This document shows positions 11,008 through 22,112 of a stretch of 64,000 bases of DNA, piece after piece (position 1 is the stretch's first letter; every line of letters starts with the position of its first letter). The position numbers were made by a program, and so were the translations under genes. Origin of the DNA: Berberis thunbergii (Eukaryota > Streptophyta > Magnoliopsida > Ranunculales > Berberidaceae); assembly GCA_003290165.1 (NCBI GenBank), contig QNQO01001838.1, positions 62,001 to 126,000 on the forward strand, read 5' to 3'. The notes beneath the pieces are model-generated. The model ran no database searches and was not told where the DNA came from. It worked only from the letters and a program-made list of their open reading frames with translations.

Positions 11008-11725
11008 AGTGTTCTAAAAATAGCTAGGCGCTGGGCGGGCGGCGGGCAGGTGCCTAGCGCCTAGGGGCCTAGTCGGTCTTAGGTTTTGTATTATAACTTT
11101 AATAATTTAAAAAAGTTAAGCATAATACCTTATCAATTACATCCAATTTAATGCCAATATACATATGCAAAATTTAAAAACATGAAAAATTAACAATCAT
11201 GAACAAAATTTATTAAAACTCAAATGACTGAAGTTGGTCATGATGGGTACTTTATATAAATTTGAATTTGTGTACCCTTTTATTTTTCTTCAAATCGCAT
11301 GAATAACCTCAGTTATGTTGGATAAAATCTACATCAGTAAAATTGGTACCGGCAGATCTTTTGAGATTTTCATTAAGTAATCATCCTTTGCTATATTTAG
11401 ACATATACTGAATAAAAATAATTAAATAGTTTATTTCTAAAAAATAGGAAAGAAAATAAAATAAGAACACAGTCAGCCTTATTAAAAAAATAAAAAAATA
11501 AAATCGCCCCGACCGCCTTGAGTCCGCCTAGACCCGCCTAGGCTGCCCAGACCCCGCCTAGATTCCGCCCAGACCCGCCTAGCCCTGACCGCCTAGACCC
11601 CGCCTAGGCCACCCAGATCCCTCCTAGACCTGCCCAGACTGCCTAGAACCGCCCGGACTGCCCGCCGAGCCATTAATCTGGGCGGTTTTCCACCTTCTAG
11701 CGCCTAGGCCGATTTTTAGAACACT
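11008..11725. mobile_element. Mutator-like MITE with 10-bp target-site duplication
   Basis: The ends are inverted: left AGTGTTCTAAAAATAGC, right (reverse complement) AGTGTTCTAAAAATCGGC, each followed by a TAGGCGCT motif. Perfect 10-bp copies of GCTCGCAACC flank it at 10998-11007 and 11726-11735, within the 9-11 bp range of Mutator-type elements. The centre is AT-rich and the right third is packed with CCGCCTAGAC/CGCCTAGG repeats. There is no transposase, so it is non-autonomous. It sits inside the older Gypsy element. Confidence 0.85.
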
Positions 11726-11735
11726 GCTCGCAACC

Positions 11736-12322
11736 CTCTTTGTGTACTTTTCTTTCCACATCCAAATCGTCTTCCTGGGGTGATTCGACAGAGCAATTAA
11801 TTGAGCGCACTCTTTTGTCATCTGTCGTGGACGCTTTACTCTTCCCACCTTCTCTTCTGGAGGCGGATTTAGTAGATCAAAGTCCCTACCCTTGTTTCAA
11901 CTAATAGATGCTTGCATCGGACTTAGATGCTTGTAGTATATAAACTGATGTACTAGCTGGTTTGCAAGCTTTGTAATAACTTTCATCGCAATAAAAAAAA
12001 TTATGTTTTATTTCTGGAATGTGTCTTGTACGAACAACTCTTCTACACTAAAACGAAAGATAGAAAACAAGAAATGAAATCAAAGCAACAAATAATTGAA
12101 CTCTGAACGGAGACTGAGTTTATCCGGCCCTAAAGGAGGCACAAATGGTCCTGGCTTGGATTGCATGGTCCCTCAAACAAGGTTAATATTTTTAAAAATC
12201 TAATGAAGTTATTGAATAGTGGACTTCATGCTGGCGGACAGTTCCTTGCTGATTAACAGCTCTTGGAGTTGGTGCTTGTTTGCTGAAGTATTGTTACTTA
12301 GCTCTTTATTAGTCTGGATCGG
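11736..12322. other. Element interior, nothing recognised
   Basis: About 590 bases between the MITE and the protease remnant. I could not recognise reverse transcriptase, RNase H or integrase motifs on the minus strand, although pol would be expected here in an autonomous relative. Confidence 0.4.
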
Positions 12323-12768
12323 CTAGCTAGCTTTGACTTCTGAATCTCTGCATAGCCGTTCCTTGGTTATTTGGGCTCCTTCATCCTTACAGAGTAATCC
12401 ATCTTTTATTTCCAGACCCAATGCCTGACATGTTGGTTCTATGGACTCGAGCTGTAACTGGCAACAATACAGTTGCTTTAGGGCTGCATAATGGCAGTCT
12501 CTTGCTGCTAGCTGATCTCCTCGGATAGTCTCTTGGGCATGGTTGGTTATATACTTTATGCATTGGTGCATGGGGCCACTACTTCAATATGATGTAGCGA
12601 GTGCCTTCCCGAAATGATGTTGTAGGTGGACAGGGCATCAACTACCATGAACTCTTGGACAAGGTACTTCCGTATCTGTGGCTCTCCTACCACCACCACT
12701 ACATTGATCTTCCCGATGGGGAAACACTTCTCCCTGCTGAATTTCACCATAGGGTTGTTGGTGGGCAT
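12323..12768 (-). pseudogene. Gypsy protease/early pol remnant
   Basis: Two overlapping minus-strand frames. 12768-12556 reads a retropepsin-like C-terminal half (GEPQIRKYLVQEFMVVDALS, YNIISGRHSLHHIEVVAP), matching the family pattern F-VVD--S-YN-ILGR-WLH. 12571-12323 continues with AQETIRGDQLAARDCHYAAL, typical of the linker between protease and reverse transcriptase in plant Gypsy polyproteins. The frame change and the absence of later pol domains mark it as dead. Confidence 0.6.
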
Positions 12769-13145
12769 TATGTCCTTCTTCTGTAGCTACATGTTGCGGA
12801 ATGCATTGAGGAACATGACATTTAATGAGTTTCTAGTGTACATCAAAACTCTCTTTACCTCCCACTTAGCACTAAGGACGGTTATGACCAGGGCTTCATT
12901 GTGAGGAAAATGTACCCCCTAGAGATCCTTCTCTGTAAACATCAATGATGGGATCAAGCTGTGAACTCGTGCGTGTTGTACTTGTCAGTCCTCATACTAA
13001 GATGGTGTCCGCATCTCGGTCAGTGTCCTCTGCAGAACCTATTTGATTATTCTCTCTCCAAACCGAACCCATGGGTGATGTAGATGACGCCAGAAATTTT
13101 CTTTTCAATCTCCTTGACAATGTCCGCTCATTCCTTTGCTCGACA

Positions 13146-13895
13146 CTACCTCCTGTTCGAGCCTCGAAACTTCTTGAGTTTGCCTTTCCTTATCCAATAC
13201 TTGACTTCTCCTCTGAGGTTTTTGCAATCTTTAGTATCATGTCTGCCTTCCTTGTGGTAGGCACAATATTTGCTGTTGTTGTGCCTAGCAGGGTCTCCTC
13301 GCTGCTTAGGTGACCACTTCATTTCTTTCCAATCCTTGATGGAATCTAGGATGTCAGACAGACCGGTATTGAGAGGGGTGACAAACATGGACCCAACGTA
13401 ATTTGAGGCCTTGTCCTACCTAGGGTGACCCGAGTCATTTTTGTTGTCTGTGTCCTTCCTCTTGTTACCGTTGTCGTCCACTTTCTTATTTCCCTCTTTC
13501 CTATCTTTCGGGAGAAAGGATTTCTTTTATGACTCCGCCTCTCTCTTGGCGGCTAACATTTCGTCCAGTGTGATGTATCTCTAGGCATTTCTTAGCAAGT
13601 CTATCATATTGGCTGGGGGTTTATGGTGAGGAAGTCATAGAGGTTGCCTCTTCTGAGACTCGAAGTAAAAGCCGTGATGGTGGTTTCATATCTACAGCCG
13701 TTGATGAGGGTCAGCTCATCGTTAAAATAATGACGTATTCCCTCAACATCTCGTTCTGTCTTTGTTTTATTGTCAGCAAATAATGCAAACCCCTCCTGAG
13801 TCGTTGGCTGCCCACGAAGTATGTAAGAAATGTCAATGCCAACATCTGAAATGAATCGATGGATTTCGGAGGAAGGTTGTGGAACCACATTGAAA
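13146..13895 (-). pseudogene. Gypsy gag, capsid and zinc-knuckle region, frameshifted
   Basis: Reading the minus strand from 13895: WFHNLPPKSIDSFQ and LLTIKQRQNEMLREY, the retrotransposon-gag capsid core, then in a second frame YFNDELTLINGC and TAFTSSLRRGNLYDFL. 13388-13146 gives the C-terminal part with a C-X2-H-X4-H-X4-C knuckle (YCAYHKEGRHDTKDC), the usual variant in this Gypsy group. At 13895 the reading stops abruptly at the nested Athila-type LTR fragment. About 100 residues of gag expected before it are gone. Confidence 0.75.
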
Positions 13896-14774
13896 TCTGT
13901 GCGCGGGAAATTCTGTTTGTTTGTTTTGAAAAACCGTTCTGGCTATTGACACCCCGAGAATTTGTAAGAGCCACCACAGAGCCCATTTTGCTAGTTTTTT
14001 CGGGATTCGTGCGCGTACAGGAAGTGATGGATTTCCCCTTCAGTGATGTTATGACCACCACCACCATGAGTCACTAAACCCCACGCAAGGTGAAGAGGTG
14101 AGCTCCTAGATGTAATGCACTAAATTAACATTTGATTCGCTTTAAGTTTTCACGATGAATAATGATTATCACTTTTATTTAATATAGAAATTTATGTTAT
14201 TTCAGTGAGAAGGATTTCATAGATTTCTTTGTAGATTATTTTTATTCCGGTGATTATCTTTTCTTCTCCATATAAGCTTAGTCACGTTTTTCTTATGTGT
14301 GGAATGTTTAAGAATTAATTGATTCCGGTAGGTTAGTTATATGTGATCGTCATTTATTACGGTATTGTCTCCGGATATATCGTAAATTTAGGATATCACA
14401 TATGACAAACCTTTGTGCTTTTCTTAGAAGAAGTGAAATCTTAAATTCATTTACATTAGGGTATATTAATGGTTAAAAGATTATTTTTCCGATTACGTCG
14501 TTTGGGATGTGAAACACGTAGTTGAGTCATCATAGCGAATCAATACTAGTTGACGCGTGAAGTCTAGGAGGGATTCTTGGAACCTTGTGATTTTTCTAAA
14601 CTTAATTTTCATTAAATTAAATTCAATTTCGTATTTTAAATTTGTTAGAATTTATTAACTTTAGTTTCGCATAGTTTGTTTTTCTTAACCTTATTTTGTA
14701 GATCGTTTTTCCTCGTGGGATCGACACCCCATTCTTTACTGCAATTGACCGCGTGTATTGTTTGGGCGTAATCA
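13896..14774 (+). repeat. Athila-type 5' LTR, 3' half only
   Basis: Nearly identical to 19722-20603, from GCGGGAAATTCTGTTTG through the end GGGCGTAATCA. The first roughly 980 bp present in the 3' LTR are missing. The right end is directly followed by the primer site, so this is the 5' LTR. Confidence 0.9.
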
Positions 14775-14779
14775 AATTT

Positions 14780-14797
14780 TGGCGTCGTTGCCGGGGA
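14780..14797 (+). promoter_or_regulatory. Primer binding site, tRNA-Asp type
   Basis: TGGCGTCGTTGCCGGGGA differs at one base from TGGCGCCGTTGCCGGGGA, the complement of the plant tRNA-Asp 3' end used by Athila-type elements. It lies 5 nt inside the LTR. Confidence 0.85.
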
Positions 14798-14987
14798 AGA
14801 AGCGTCATTCTACAAGGAAGGTTTCGGGTATTATCTTTCTTGCTCATTTTTCATTTTATTTTATTTTATTCTATTTTTTTTAGGTTTTAGGTCCAGTTTA
14901 ATTTCTATATTTATCTTTATTTTTTATTTTATTTTATTTCTAAAAAAATTTAATTAAAAAAAATTAAAAAAAAAAAACATTGGGGGA

Positions 14988-15932
14988 GTGAGTTGGAATA
15001 GAGACCACTTTGGTTTGTGGGAGGACATGACCCAAGCATTTTTTAATAAATACTTTCCTCACCACAAAACCAACGGACTAAAGAGACAGATTTCTACCTT
15101 CACCCAAAAGAATAGCGAGACATTATATCAAGTATGGGAGAGGTTCAAGGATCTCTTGAATACATGCCCACACCATGGGTATGAAAGTTGGCGCTTAGTC
15201 AGTTATTTTTATGAGGGGCTCACCAGTAGAGAACGTCAGTTCCTTGAGATGATGTGTAATGGATAGTTTTTGCAAAAGGACCCTGACGAGGCCATTGAGT
15301 ACCTGAATGACTTGGCTGAAAAGGCTCATACTTGGACTAGTGCTACTGAGAGCACAGATAGACCACGCCCAGCTGGAGTTTACCAACTTAGGGAAGAGGA
15401 TAGCCTTAGAGCCCAACTGGATAGAGTAACTAGGGAGTTAGAGGCACTTAAGACCAAGGATGGTAGGCCCACACATACTGTTGCCAGAGTTGAGCTACAG
15501 GACGCCTGTTTTATATGCGGGGGAGTTGAACACTACGCACAGGATTGCCCAACCTTCACTGAGATGCGAGGGGTTTATGAGGAACAATGTAACGCCTTAG
15601 GGATGTACAAGAAGCCTTATTCACCATTCTCTAACACTTACAATTCTGGCTGGAGAGATCACCCTAACTTTAGCTGGAGGTCTGAGGTAGACCAACCTAC
15701 ACACTCACAGGCACAACCACCTAGGTCATACCCTGCACCTCTATACAATGCACAATCTAACACAAGTTCCTTATCAGACACATTACATGCATTTATAGAG
15801 GCACAAGGTAAAACTAATCAAAAAATTGAGGTTGCATTGACACAGTTGGCAGAAGAGAACAAGGAGATCAAAAGCCAAATAAGCAAGTTGACAAGTTCAT
15901 TAACAGTACAAGCTTGGGGCCAATTTCCGTGA
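14988..15932 (+). pseudogene. Athila-type gag, N-terminally deleted, one internal stop
   Basis: Two adjoining open stretches in one frame separated by a TAG at about 15264. The first (14988-15266) has capsid motifs (NKYFPHHKTNGLKRQISTF, LYQVWERFKDLLNTCPHHG, FYEGLTSRERQFLEMMCNG). The second (15270-15932) has AIEYLNDLAEKA and a C-X2-C-X4-H-X4-C knuckle at 15507-15548 (CFICGGVEHYAQDC), then a proline-rich tail. The start is artificial: compared with the sister gag at 21633-21966, the normal N-terminus is deleted just after the leader sequence near 14980. Confidence 0.85.
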
Positions 15933-15962
15933 CAACCTCAAGCAAATCCGAAGGGCCAACTT

Positions 15963-16460
15963 ATGGCACAAACCTCTACTTCAGACTCTCAGAATGTCAA
16001 ACAGGTTAATGCCATCGCCACTCAGAGTGGTAAGATCTTAGATGGGTCAAGCTCGTCCACAACTATAAGCACCTCCCCATGTGCAAATGAGAGCATCTCT
16101 GAGGATGAGCCCAACAAGAACATTCCAGTTTCAGTTCCTTTTCCTCAAGCACTACGACCTACTGGAAAGAAATAAAAAATGTATGGTGAGATTCTAGAAC
16201 ACTTGAACCAGGTTAAAATTTACTTACCTTTGCCACATGTGTTTAAACAGGTACCAACTTATGCGAGGGTCATCAAGGATCTATGCACTATCAAGAAGAA
16301 ACATCAGGTGGTTGCTATCTTTGAATGGATTGATCCTCAACTTTTCAGATTGTTGGTATACGATTCCTTCACCCTTTTGACTCATTTATATCATAGACTA
16401 GGTTTGGAGGTGCGTGTTCCATATGTTCTTCCTCGTCACTTCATAGTATATCTTTCATGA
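15963..16460 (+). pseudogene. Athila-type gag-pro junction remnant
   Basis: 15963-16175 continues the gag-pol polyprotein linker up to PFPQALRPTGKK, then a stop. 16179-16460 has the conserved pre-protease segment (LPLPHVFKQVPTYARVIKDL). The usual protease and all later pol domains are missing: the sequence jumps to the post-pol region by about 16470. Confidence 0.7.
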
Positions 16461-18740
16461 GGGAGAATATATGTCAGGCTGACGACGTTAAACCAAGCGC
16501 TCCTAGGAGGCAGCCTAGCCTTAGTTGTGTGTTTTTGCTGTTAGTTTGGATTGATTTTCGAGTACCCTATTTAGTTGTGTGTCACTCATACTCGTTAGCT
16601 CCATAACAGTTTTGACTTACAACTTGCTTCTTTTTTGTTTTCTTTGTTAATGTCGAGTCTGCATTTTATCAATTTCTAATGAAAACTCCATGATTCTTAT
16701 GTTTCTGAGCGTTCATTGGTGGAAGATTTCATCGAAAGTGGTAAAAAGCTTCACCATGGTAATATCACTCTAACCCTCCTCTTTTCTTTTGCCTTGATTT
16801 GTCATGATTATTATTTTATACATTGAGGACAATGTTTGCTTTAGGTTTGGGGGTGTGGTTTATTAGATTTTTTTTATGCAATTTTCAAAAATCTTTGAGT
16901 TTAAAACGTATTTGACAATTAAACCGAGTCATTTTTGTGTTCTACTCAATCTCCATTGAATACTTAGATGATTATGGTAATTGTGTAAAATCTTCTTGAA
17001 AATGCATTTGAAATCCGAACTCTTGGTGAATAAAAATAAAAAAAATAAAAAAAAGAGGTTTTGAGTTCTTTTCAATTTTTAGAGAATATTTTTTTTGTTG
17101 CCTTTAATTTTGAGAAAACACACACTAGCACGTGTCACATAGTTATATTAGTGGAAAACATGATATTTGATAGTATCCTTATGTTAGATGTATTTCGTGA
17201 GACTTTTCAACTCGACTATTCCTGCACTATAAGCCAAGTCAACATGATTTGAAGTTGATTAGTGAGGTATTGAACTAGAAAACCTTAGAATAATAGTGGA
17301 GACTTAACCCTTGTGAGTTTTGAGCCATTCTTTATTTCTTGAGGGTTATTAATTACACTCTGATTTTTCTTGAGTCCGCATTATTTCGTTGATGATCTCA
17401 TTATTCTTGATTTTCTTATTGATTGTTTTAAAAATGACATAAAAATTGAATCTTTACACTAGAACTTTTTGTTTTATTTAGTTGAGATGTTCTATTACTA
17501 ACTAGAACTTATGAAGTGATATAGGCATTTATTTCTTTAAACCATTTTTAGCCTTTTAGCCTACCCAATAATAAATATTCATTTGCAGCTCTTTGAGCCT
17601 TTAGACAGCCTTTTCTTTGTTATCCCCATTCCCAATACCCACTCCAATCAAGGAGTAATACCTCTATTATTTTATCCTTACCCAATTTTCTGAGAATGTA
17701 TCCGGTGAGATATATTTATGGAATGGGCAAATAAAAAAAATAAAAAAAAAGATATTTCATGCGCCCTCGAAGTAAAAGTGTTGGATTGTATCAATGGGGA
17801 AAAGCATTTCAAAAAAAAAAAAAAATTGTGATTGAAGAAGAAAATAATGAAGAAAAAGTTAATGGTGTACAACATTGATTTGCTCTTCAATGCCCTATGT
17901 TTTATTCAAGGGTGTATCCATTCTCAGAAAATCTTTGTATCCTTTTTGTCTATTATTGTTTGCCATAATCCAAGCCCCAATACAACCTAGTAAAGACCTG
18001 ATTGATCTTAAGTGAAAGTTAGCTTAATAGATGTGGAGATTGAATAGGCAAGAACTATGGTGTTTGGTTCAACATTCTCAAAAGTAATCAATATTCCGGT
18101 CCATGAGATCATATTCATTTCACTCTTTGAAAATTCCGTTTTTCATGATAATTATATGTGAGACGTTTGCATTTTCCATAATATATTCTTTTCCTCACAT
18201 ATAAACTGAGTGCCTAATCTCTGAGCGTTTCATTTCTGAGCGACATGAGAGAATTGTAGTCGAAACGTCTTTTCTAAAGGTTTTCTTGTCACATCTTTAC
18301 TATGAGATGAAGAGTTATGTTGATAAGGCTCCTCACACACACACTTCGAGTTGAGAATGATTATGAAAATCATTTAACCTTTAGCTACTATTAAATTATT
18401 GTACTCTATTGATATACTTTTTCGACAGTTTTAGTTTGTTGTTTTTCTCGAATGCTAATCAATTAGAAAATTACTCTAAAGAAAATAAATAAGAATGTTC
18501 ACGTTTTTGCATTATGTTTTTAGAAAATAGATTTTGTTTTATTGAGTCAGTAATGTTTGGGGGTAGCATTTCTGGAAACCCTCACGAGACTATAACTCGT
18601 CCTCTAGAGGTAATCTAGAGGTTTAAAGCCTTGTTGCACGTTAAGGTAAGTGCAACCGTGATTCCTACGAAAGTGAGTTAGGATTTTATTCTTTATTTTG
18701 TTTTGCTCGAGGACTAGCAAAATATAGGTTTGGGGGTATT
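16461..18740 (+). other. Athila-type 3' untranslated region and polypurine tract
   Basis: Non-coding. It holds the motif typical after Athila pol (TTAAACCAAGCGCTCCTAGG near 16488), the stretch ACATTGAGGACAATGT near 16820, AT-rich DNA, and a purine-rich AGGTTTGGGGGTATT just before the 3' LTR (about 18726-18740). Short open frames here carry no domain. Confidence 0.7.
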
Positions 18741-20603
18741 TGATATACACGTAATTATTACAAATTATTACCCTTAATTTATATATGTTAGTGCTTCAAT
18801 TAATATATTTTATTCTAATTATTTCAATTTTTATGTTTTTGTAGGAATCTGCGCGCGTGAACGATAAAAGTGCATTAAGGCGACAAATTTGAGAAAATGA
18901 TTAATTTGTCGATTCTAGCGGTGGTACAAAAGAGTGGTTCACACATCTAAGCCTAACCGGAATAAGCATGGTCCACTTACTTTAACCAAGCTCAAGCCCA
19001 AGCCCAAGCCCAAGCCCAGAAAGCTAGAATCCTAAACTCAGCCTAACAAGGAAATAGGGAAATCCTATTTAGGTTTCTCTATTGCCTTCTCTTTGAACTC
19101 GGCTCTCTTCCACGTTTTCTGGTCTTCCTCTCGTTTCCAGCCACCATCTCCACCTCCACCAAGGCAGAGCCCTGTGTCTCGCGCCACTAACCAGCCACCG
19201 TCCTCGCCACCGTCATTAACCACCCTGTTTCACAATACAAACATCGAGCTCGCCACCTTCACCTCGCCACAGTCCTCTCTGTCCAGAACACAGCTGCCAC
19301 AACCATCTCCCTCCATCTCTCTCACCGCCACCATCACTCGAACACCATCACCACCACCGCGTGCACAACACCGCCGCGAAATAGGGCACCTCCCTGTTCC
19401 TCGCCCTCCTTCCGCTTTCTCTCTTCTCCACGGTCTCTCCCTCCTCCACTTCTCTCTCTTTCTCTCGACCACCGCCGAAACAGACCACGCAACAACCACC
19501 ACCACCGCGAAACAGGGAGAGCACCTCCCTGTTTCACCTCTCTGTTTCTCGTCCCCTTTCACGGTTTTTGTTGTTATCTCTGTTCCCTCACCCTCTATAT
19601 TTGTTCTTTCAGGTACAGGAGCCGATCGGGAGGAGAAAAAGCTCGCGAGGAGCGGAGAACAGCGGCGGAGCTGGTCGCGTCGTGCTGGAGAAGACGAAGC
19701 AGCGGCAGAGCAAATTTCGGGCGGGAAATTCTGTTTGTTTGTTTTTGAAATACCGTTCTGGCTATTGACACCCCGAGAATTTGTAAGAGCCACCACAGAG
19801 CCTATTTAGCTATTTTTCTCGGGATTCGTGCGCGTACAGGAAATGATGGATTCCCCCTCCAGTGATGTTGTGACCACCACCACCATGAGTCACTAAACCC
19901 CACGCAAGGTGAAGAGGTGAGCTCCTAGATGTAACGCACTAAATTAGCATTTGATTCGCTTTAAGTTTTCACGATGAGTAATGATGTTTAATGATTATCA
20001 CTTTTATTTAATATAGAAATTTATGTTATTTCAGTGAGAAGGATTTCATAGATTTCTTTGTAGATTATTTTTATTCCGGTGATTATCTTTTCTTCTCCAT
20101 ATAAGCTTAGTCACGCTTTTCTTATGTGTGGAATGTTTAAGAATTAATTGATTCCGGTAGGTTAGTTATATGTGATCGTCATTTATTACGGTATTGTCTC
20201 CGGATATATCGTAAGTTTAGGATATCACATATGACAAACCTTTGTGCTTTTCTTAGAAGAAGTGAAATCTTAAATTCATTTACATTAGGGTATATTAATG
20301 GTTAAAAGATTATTTTTCCGATTACGTCATTTGGGATGTGAAACACGTAGTTGAGTCATCATAGCGAATCAATACTAGTTGACGCGTGAAGTCTAGGAGG
20401 GATTCTTGGAACCTTGTGATTTTTCTAAACTTAATTTTCATTAAATTAAATTCAATTTCGTATTTTAAATTTGTTAGAATTTATTAACTTTAGTTTCGCA
20501 TAGTTTGTTTTTCTTAACCTTATTTTGTAGATCATTTTTCCTCGTGGGATCGACACCCCATTCTTTACTGCAATTGACCGCGTGTATTGTTTGGGCGTAA
20601 TCA
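18741..20603 (+). repeat. Athila-type 3' LTR (1863 bp)
   Basis: Starts TGATATACACG right after the polypurine tract and ends GGGCGTAATCA, giving TGAT/ATCA tips. The middle (about 19080-19720) is CT-rich and contains a long proline/serine-rich open frame that is probably transcribed leader rather than a gene. The 1380-bp LTR at 22113-23492 is the same family but shorter. Confidence 0.9.
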
Positions 20604-20895
20604 GTCATGCGACCCCCTGAACATGCTCTCTTGAACTTTTTGGGGAACGAGCCTTTCACTGTTCACGATTTCCATCTACAGGTGGAAGAATCTGTTGTTT
20701 GAGAACCTCTTGCATTTTTGCAATTTGCTGCATCCACATTGAAAGTAGGTCCACCCTTGGGTCTGATGAGGCGGCCACCGATGAGGAGGTCTGAAGAGGT
20801 TTCTGTGATGGTGGTGGAACTGGCGGCGCTCTACCAGTTTGAGCGTTTGAAGGCTCGACAATATCTCCATTGTTGGGAGACCTCGTTGTTACCAT
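20604..20895 (-). pseudogene. Gag N-terminus of the 7.5-21.6 kb Gypsy element
   Basis: The minus strand starts at 20895 with MVTTRSPNNGDIVEPSNAQ, passes a proline-rich stretch (PPVPPPSQK) and a segment with WMQQIAKMQEVL, and stops near 20656. The remaining 50 bp to the Athila LTR end at 20603 are in another frame. The same start motif occurs at 6545. Confidence 0.65.
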
Positions 20896-20950
20896 AGTTG
20901 ATTATCTGGGAAAGGGTGGAACTACAGTTTTTTTTATGAGGAACCTTGTT

Positions 20951-20970
20951 GTTCCCCACGGGTAGCGCCA
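20951..20970 (-). promoter_or_regulatory. Primer binding site of the minus-strand Gypsy element
   Basis: Minus-strand TGGCGCTACCCGTGGGGAAC lies 3 nt inside the LTR end CTACATCA. The TGGCGC start is usual for Gypsy primer sites; I do not assign the tRNA. Confidence 0.65.
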
Positions 20971-20973
20971 AAC

Positions 20974-21632
20974 TGATGTAGTCAATTTTTGCTCTCCTTC
21001 CTCGCTGCTTACCTATACCTGCACAGGTAGCAAACGTGAGCCAAGGACAACCGTGTGGTGGCCGATGGCACTATGATGCTTAAGTTAGATAAGGCTTAGG
21101 AGAGGCTTATAACTGTAAACTGGGTTATATTGCGTACCTCTATTTCATCGACCATATCTCCCTTTTATATTGAAGGAGTTCTTATTCGGCTAAGCCTTTG
21201 GTGGCGTAGTTTAGGGAAAACTATCTTTTTGTGGATATCCTTTTCTGATTGGGAGTTGTCCATGTGGGATAGTTTCCTTACACGACTCGTGCTCCTAGAT
21301 CTGCAGGAGAGGTTTCATTTTCTGAGTGTTGTCCATGCAAGGAAGTTTTCTTGCCCGACTTATACTCTAATATATGTTTCCTCGTCAGATCCAATGTGTT
21401 GCTGGCCTATCTGTCTTGGGTAGATCTCTCTGACACTTGCCTTAGAGGTCTTACAAGTATTGGGCCTGACCGTGTGATGTGTGGGCTTACTAGCTCGTTG
21501 CAACTCGGACCCGATTGTCTGGATTCTGCCAATAATGTGTTTACTATTGTTTGGGCCTCGCTAGATTGAACATGCAATCGGGCCCACTTCGTTTTATTAA
21601 CGAGAATATCATGACACGTGTACGGGCCACAA
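20974..21632 (-). repeat. 5' LTR of the minus-strand Gypsy element, outer tip lost
   Basis: Aligns with 7510-8185 along its length. At the outer end (near 21632) the match stops about 30 bp before the expected TGATGATAT tip, and Athila-type gag coding sequence begins at once. Confidence 0.85.
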
Positions 21633-21966
21633 CTTCCTCGAATTTCCTAATGTGAACATAAGGATTCTCACTCTCTAGGCCATGAAAAGTGGGTAATAAT
21701 TGTATCATACCTGGCTTAAAATCTAGCTTTGGTGTATTTTGTGCAAACATGATACATGATGGAGTAGCAGTGCGCGTAGGGTGGAGATAGTCCTTTAGCG
21801 ACCGAACATGGCCATCTTCGTGATTACTCATGGTGTTAGAATTAGAAGTAGGACTTAATTTGGTCTCAATGTGAATTTGTGGGTGTTTTAAATTTGAGAC
21901 CCTAATTAGTCTCCCTAAGTGGTTTCTATTCGAACTCACACTCCCCCAATGTTTTTTTTTTCGCAA
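21633..21966 (-). pseudogene. Athila-type gag N-terminal fragment
   Basis: On the minus strand, DYLHPTRTATPSCIMF, DFKPGMIQLLPTFHGLESEN and YVHIRKFEEV are the conserved gag start of Athila-type elements. A plausible start methionine is at 21831. The frame runs into the neighbouring Gypsy LTR after FEEV at about 21633, so everything downstream is gone. It belongs to the LTR at 22113-23492. Confidence 0.85.
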
Positions 21967-22089
21967 TTTTTTTAAGAAATAAAATAAAAGTAAATAAATA
22001 AACTGGGCCTAAAACCTAAAAATAAAATAAAATAAAACAATGAACAAGATAAGATAATACCCAATGCCTCCCTTGTAGAATGACGCTTG

Positions 22090-22107
22090 TCCTTGGCAAC
22101 GACGCCA
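22090..22107 (-). promoter_or_regulatory. Degenerate tRNA-Asp type primer binding site
   Basis: Minus-strand TGGCGTCGTTGCCAAGGA, three changes from the canonical Asp-type site, 5 nt inside the LTR end at 22113. Confidence 0.75.
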
Positions 22108-22112
22108 AAATT

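Larger units (their letters stand above)
13896..20603 (+). mobile_element. Nested Athila-type LTR retrotransposon, plus strand, internally deleted
   Basis: Order on the plus strand: truncated 5' LTR (13896-14774), Asp-type primer site (14780), gag, protease-region start, post-pol motif (near 16479), long 3' untranslated part, polypurine tract and full 3' LTR (18741-20603). Reverse transcriptase, RNase H and integrase are absent, so it could not move itself. It lies in gag of the minus-strand Gypsy element; the loss of the outer half of the 5' LTR together with part of host gag points to one deletion across that boundary. Confidence 0.85.
7510..21632 (-). mobile_element. Non-autonomous Gypsy-type LTR retrotransposon with nested insertions
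   Basis: Two related LTRs (3' copy 7510-8185, 5' copy 20974-21632) bracket, on the minus strand, a primer site, gag N-terminus, gag C-terminal zinc-binding region, a protease-like remnant, tandem repeats and an opposite-strand ORF next to the 3' LTR. I saw no reverse transcriptase, RNase H or integrase motif. The interior carries a MULE-MITE (11008-11725) and an Athila-type element (13896-20603) that removed part of gag. The 5' LTR lacks about 30 bp at its outer tip, where it abuts Athila-type gag at 21633, so one end has been lost by deletion or recombination. Confidence 0.75.

Noticed and set aside
12601..12904. Plus-strand frames opposite the protease remnant
   Set aside because: They mirror the minus-strand retropepsin-like reading and show no motif of their own.
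19093..19809. Long proline/serine-rich open frame (238 codons) and its opposite-strand mirror
   Set aside because: It lies wholly inside an Athila-type 3' LTR in CT-rich leader-like sequence and has no domain; low complexity explains the lack of stops.
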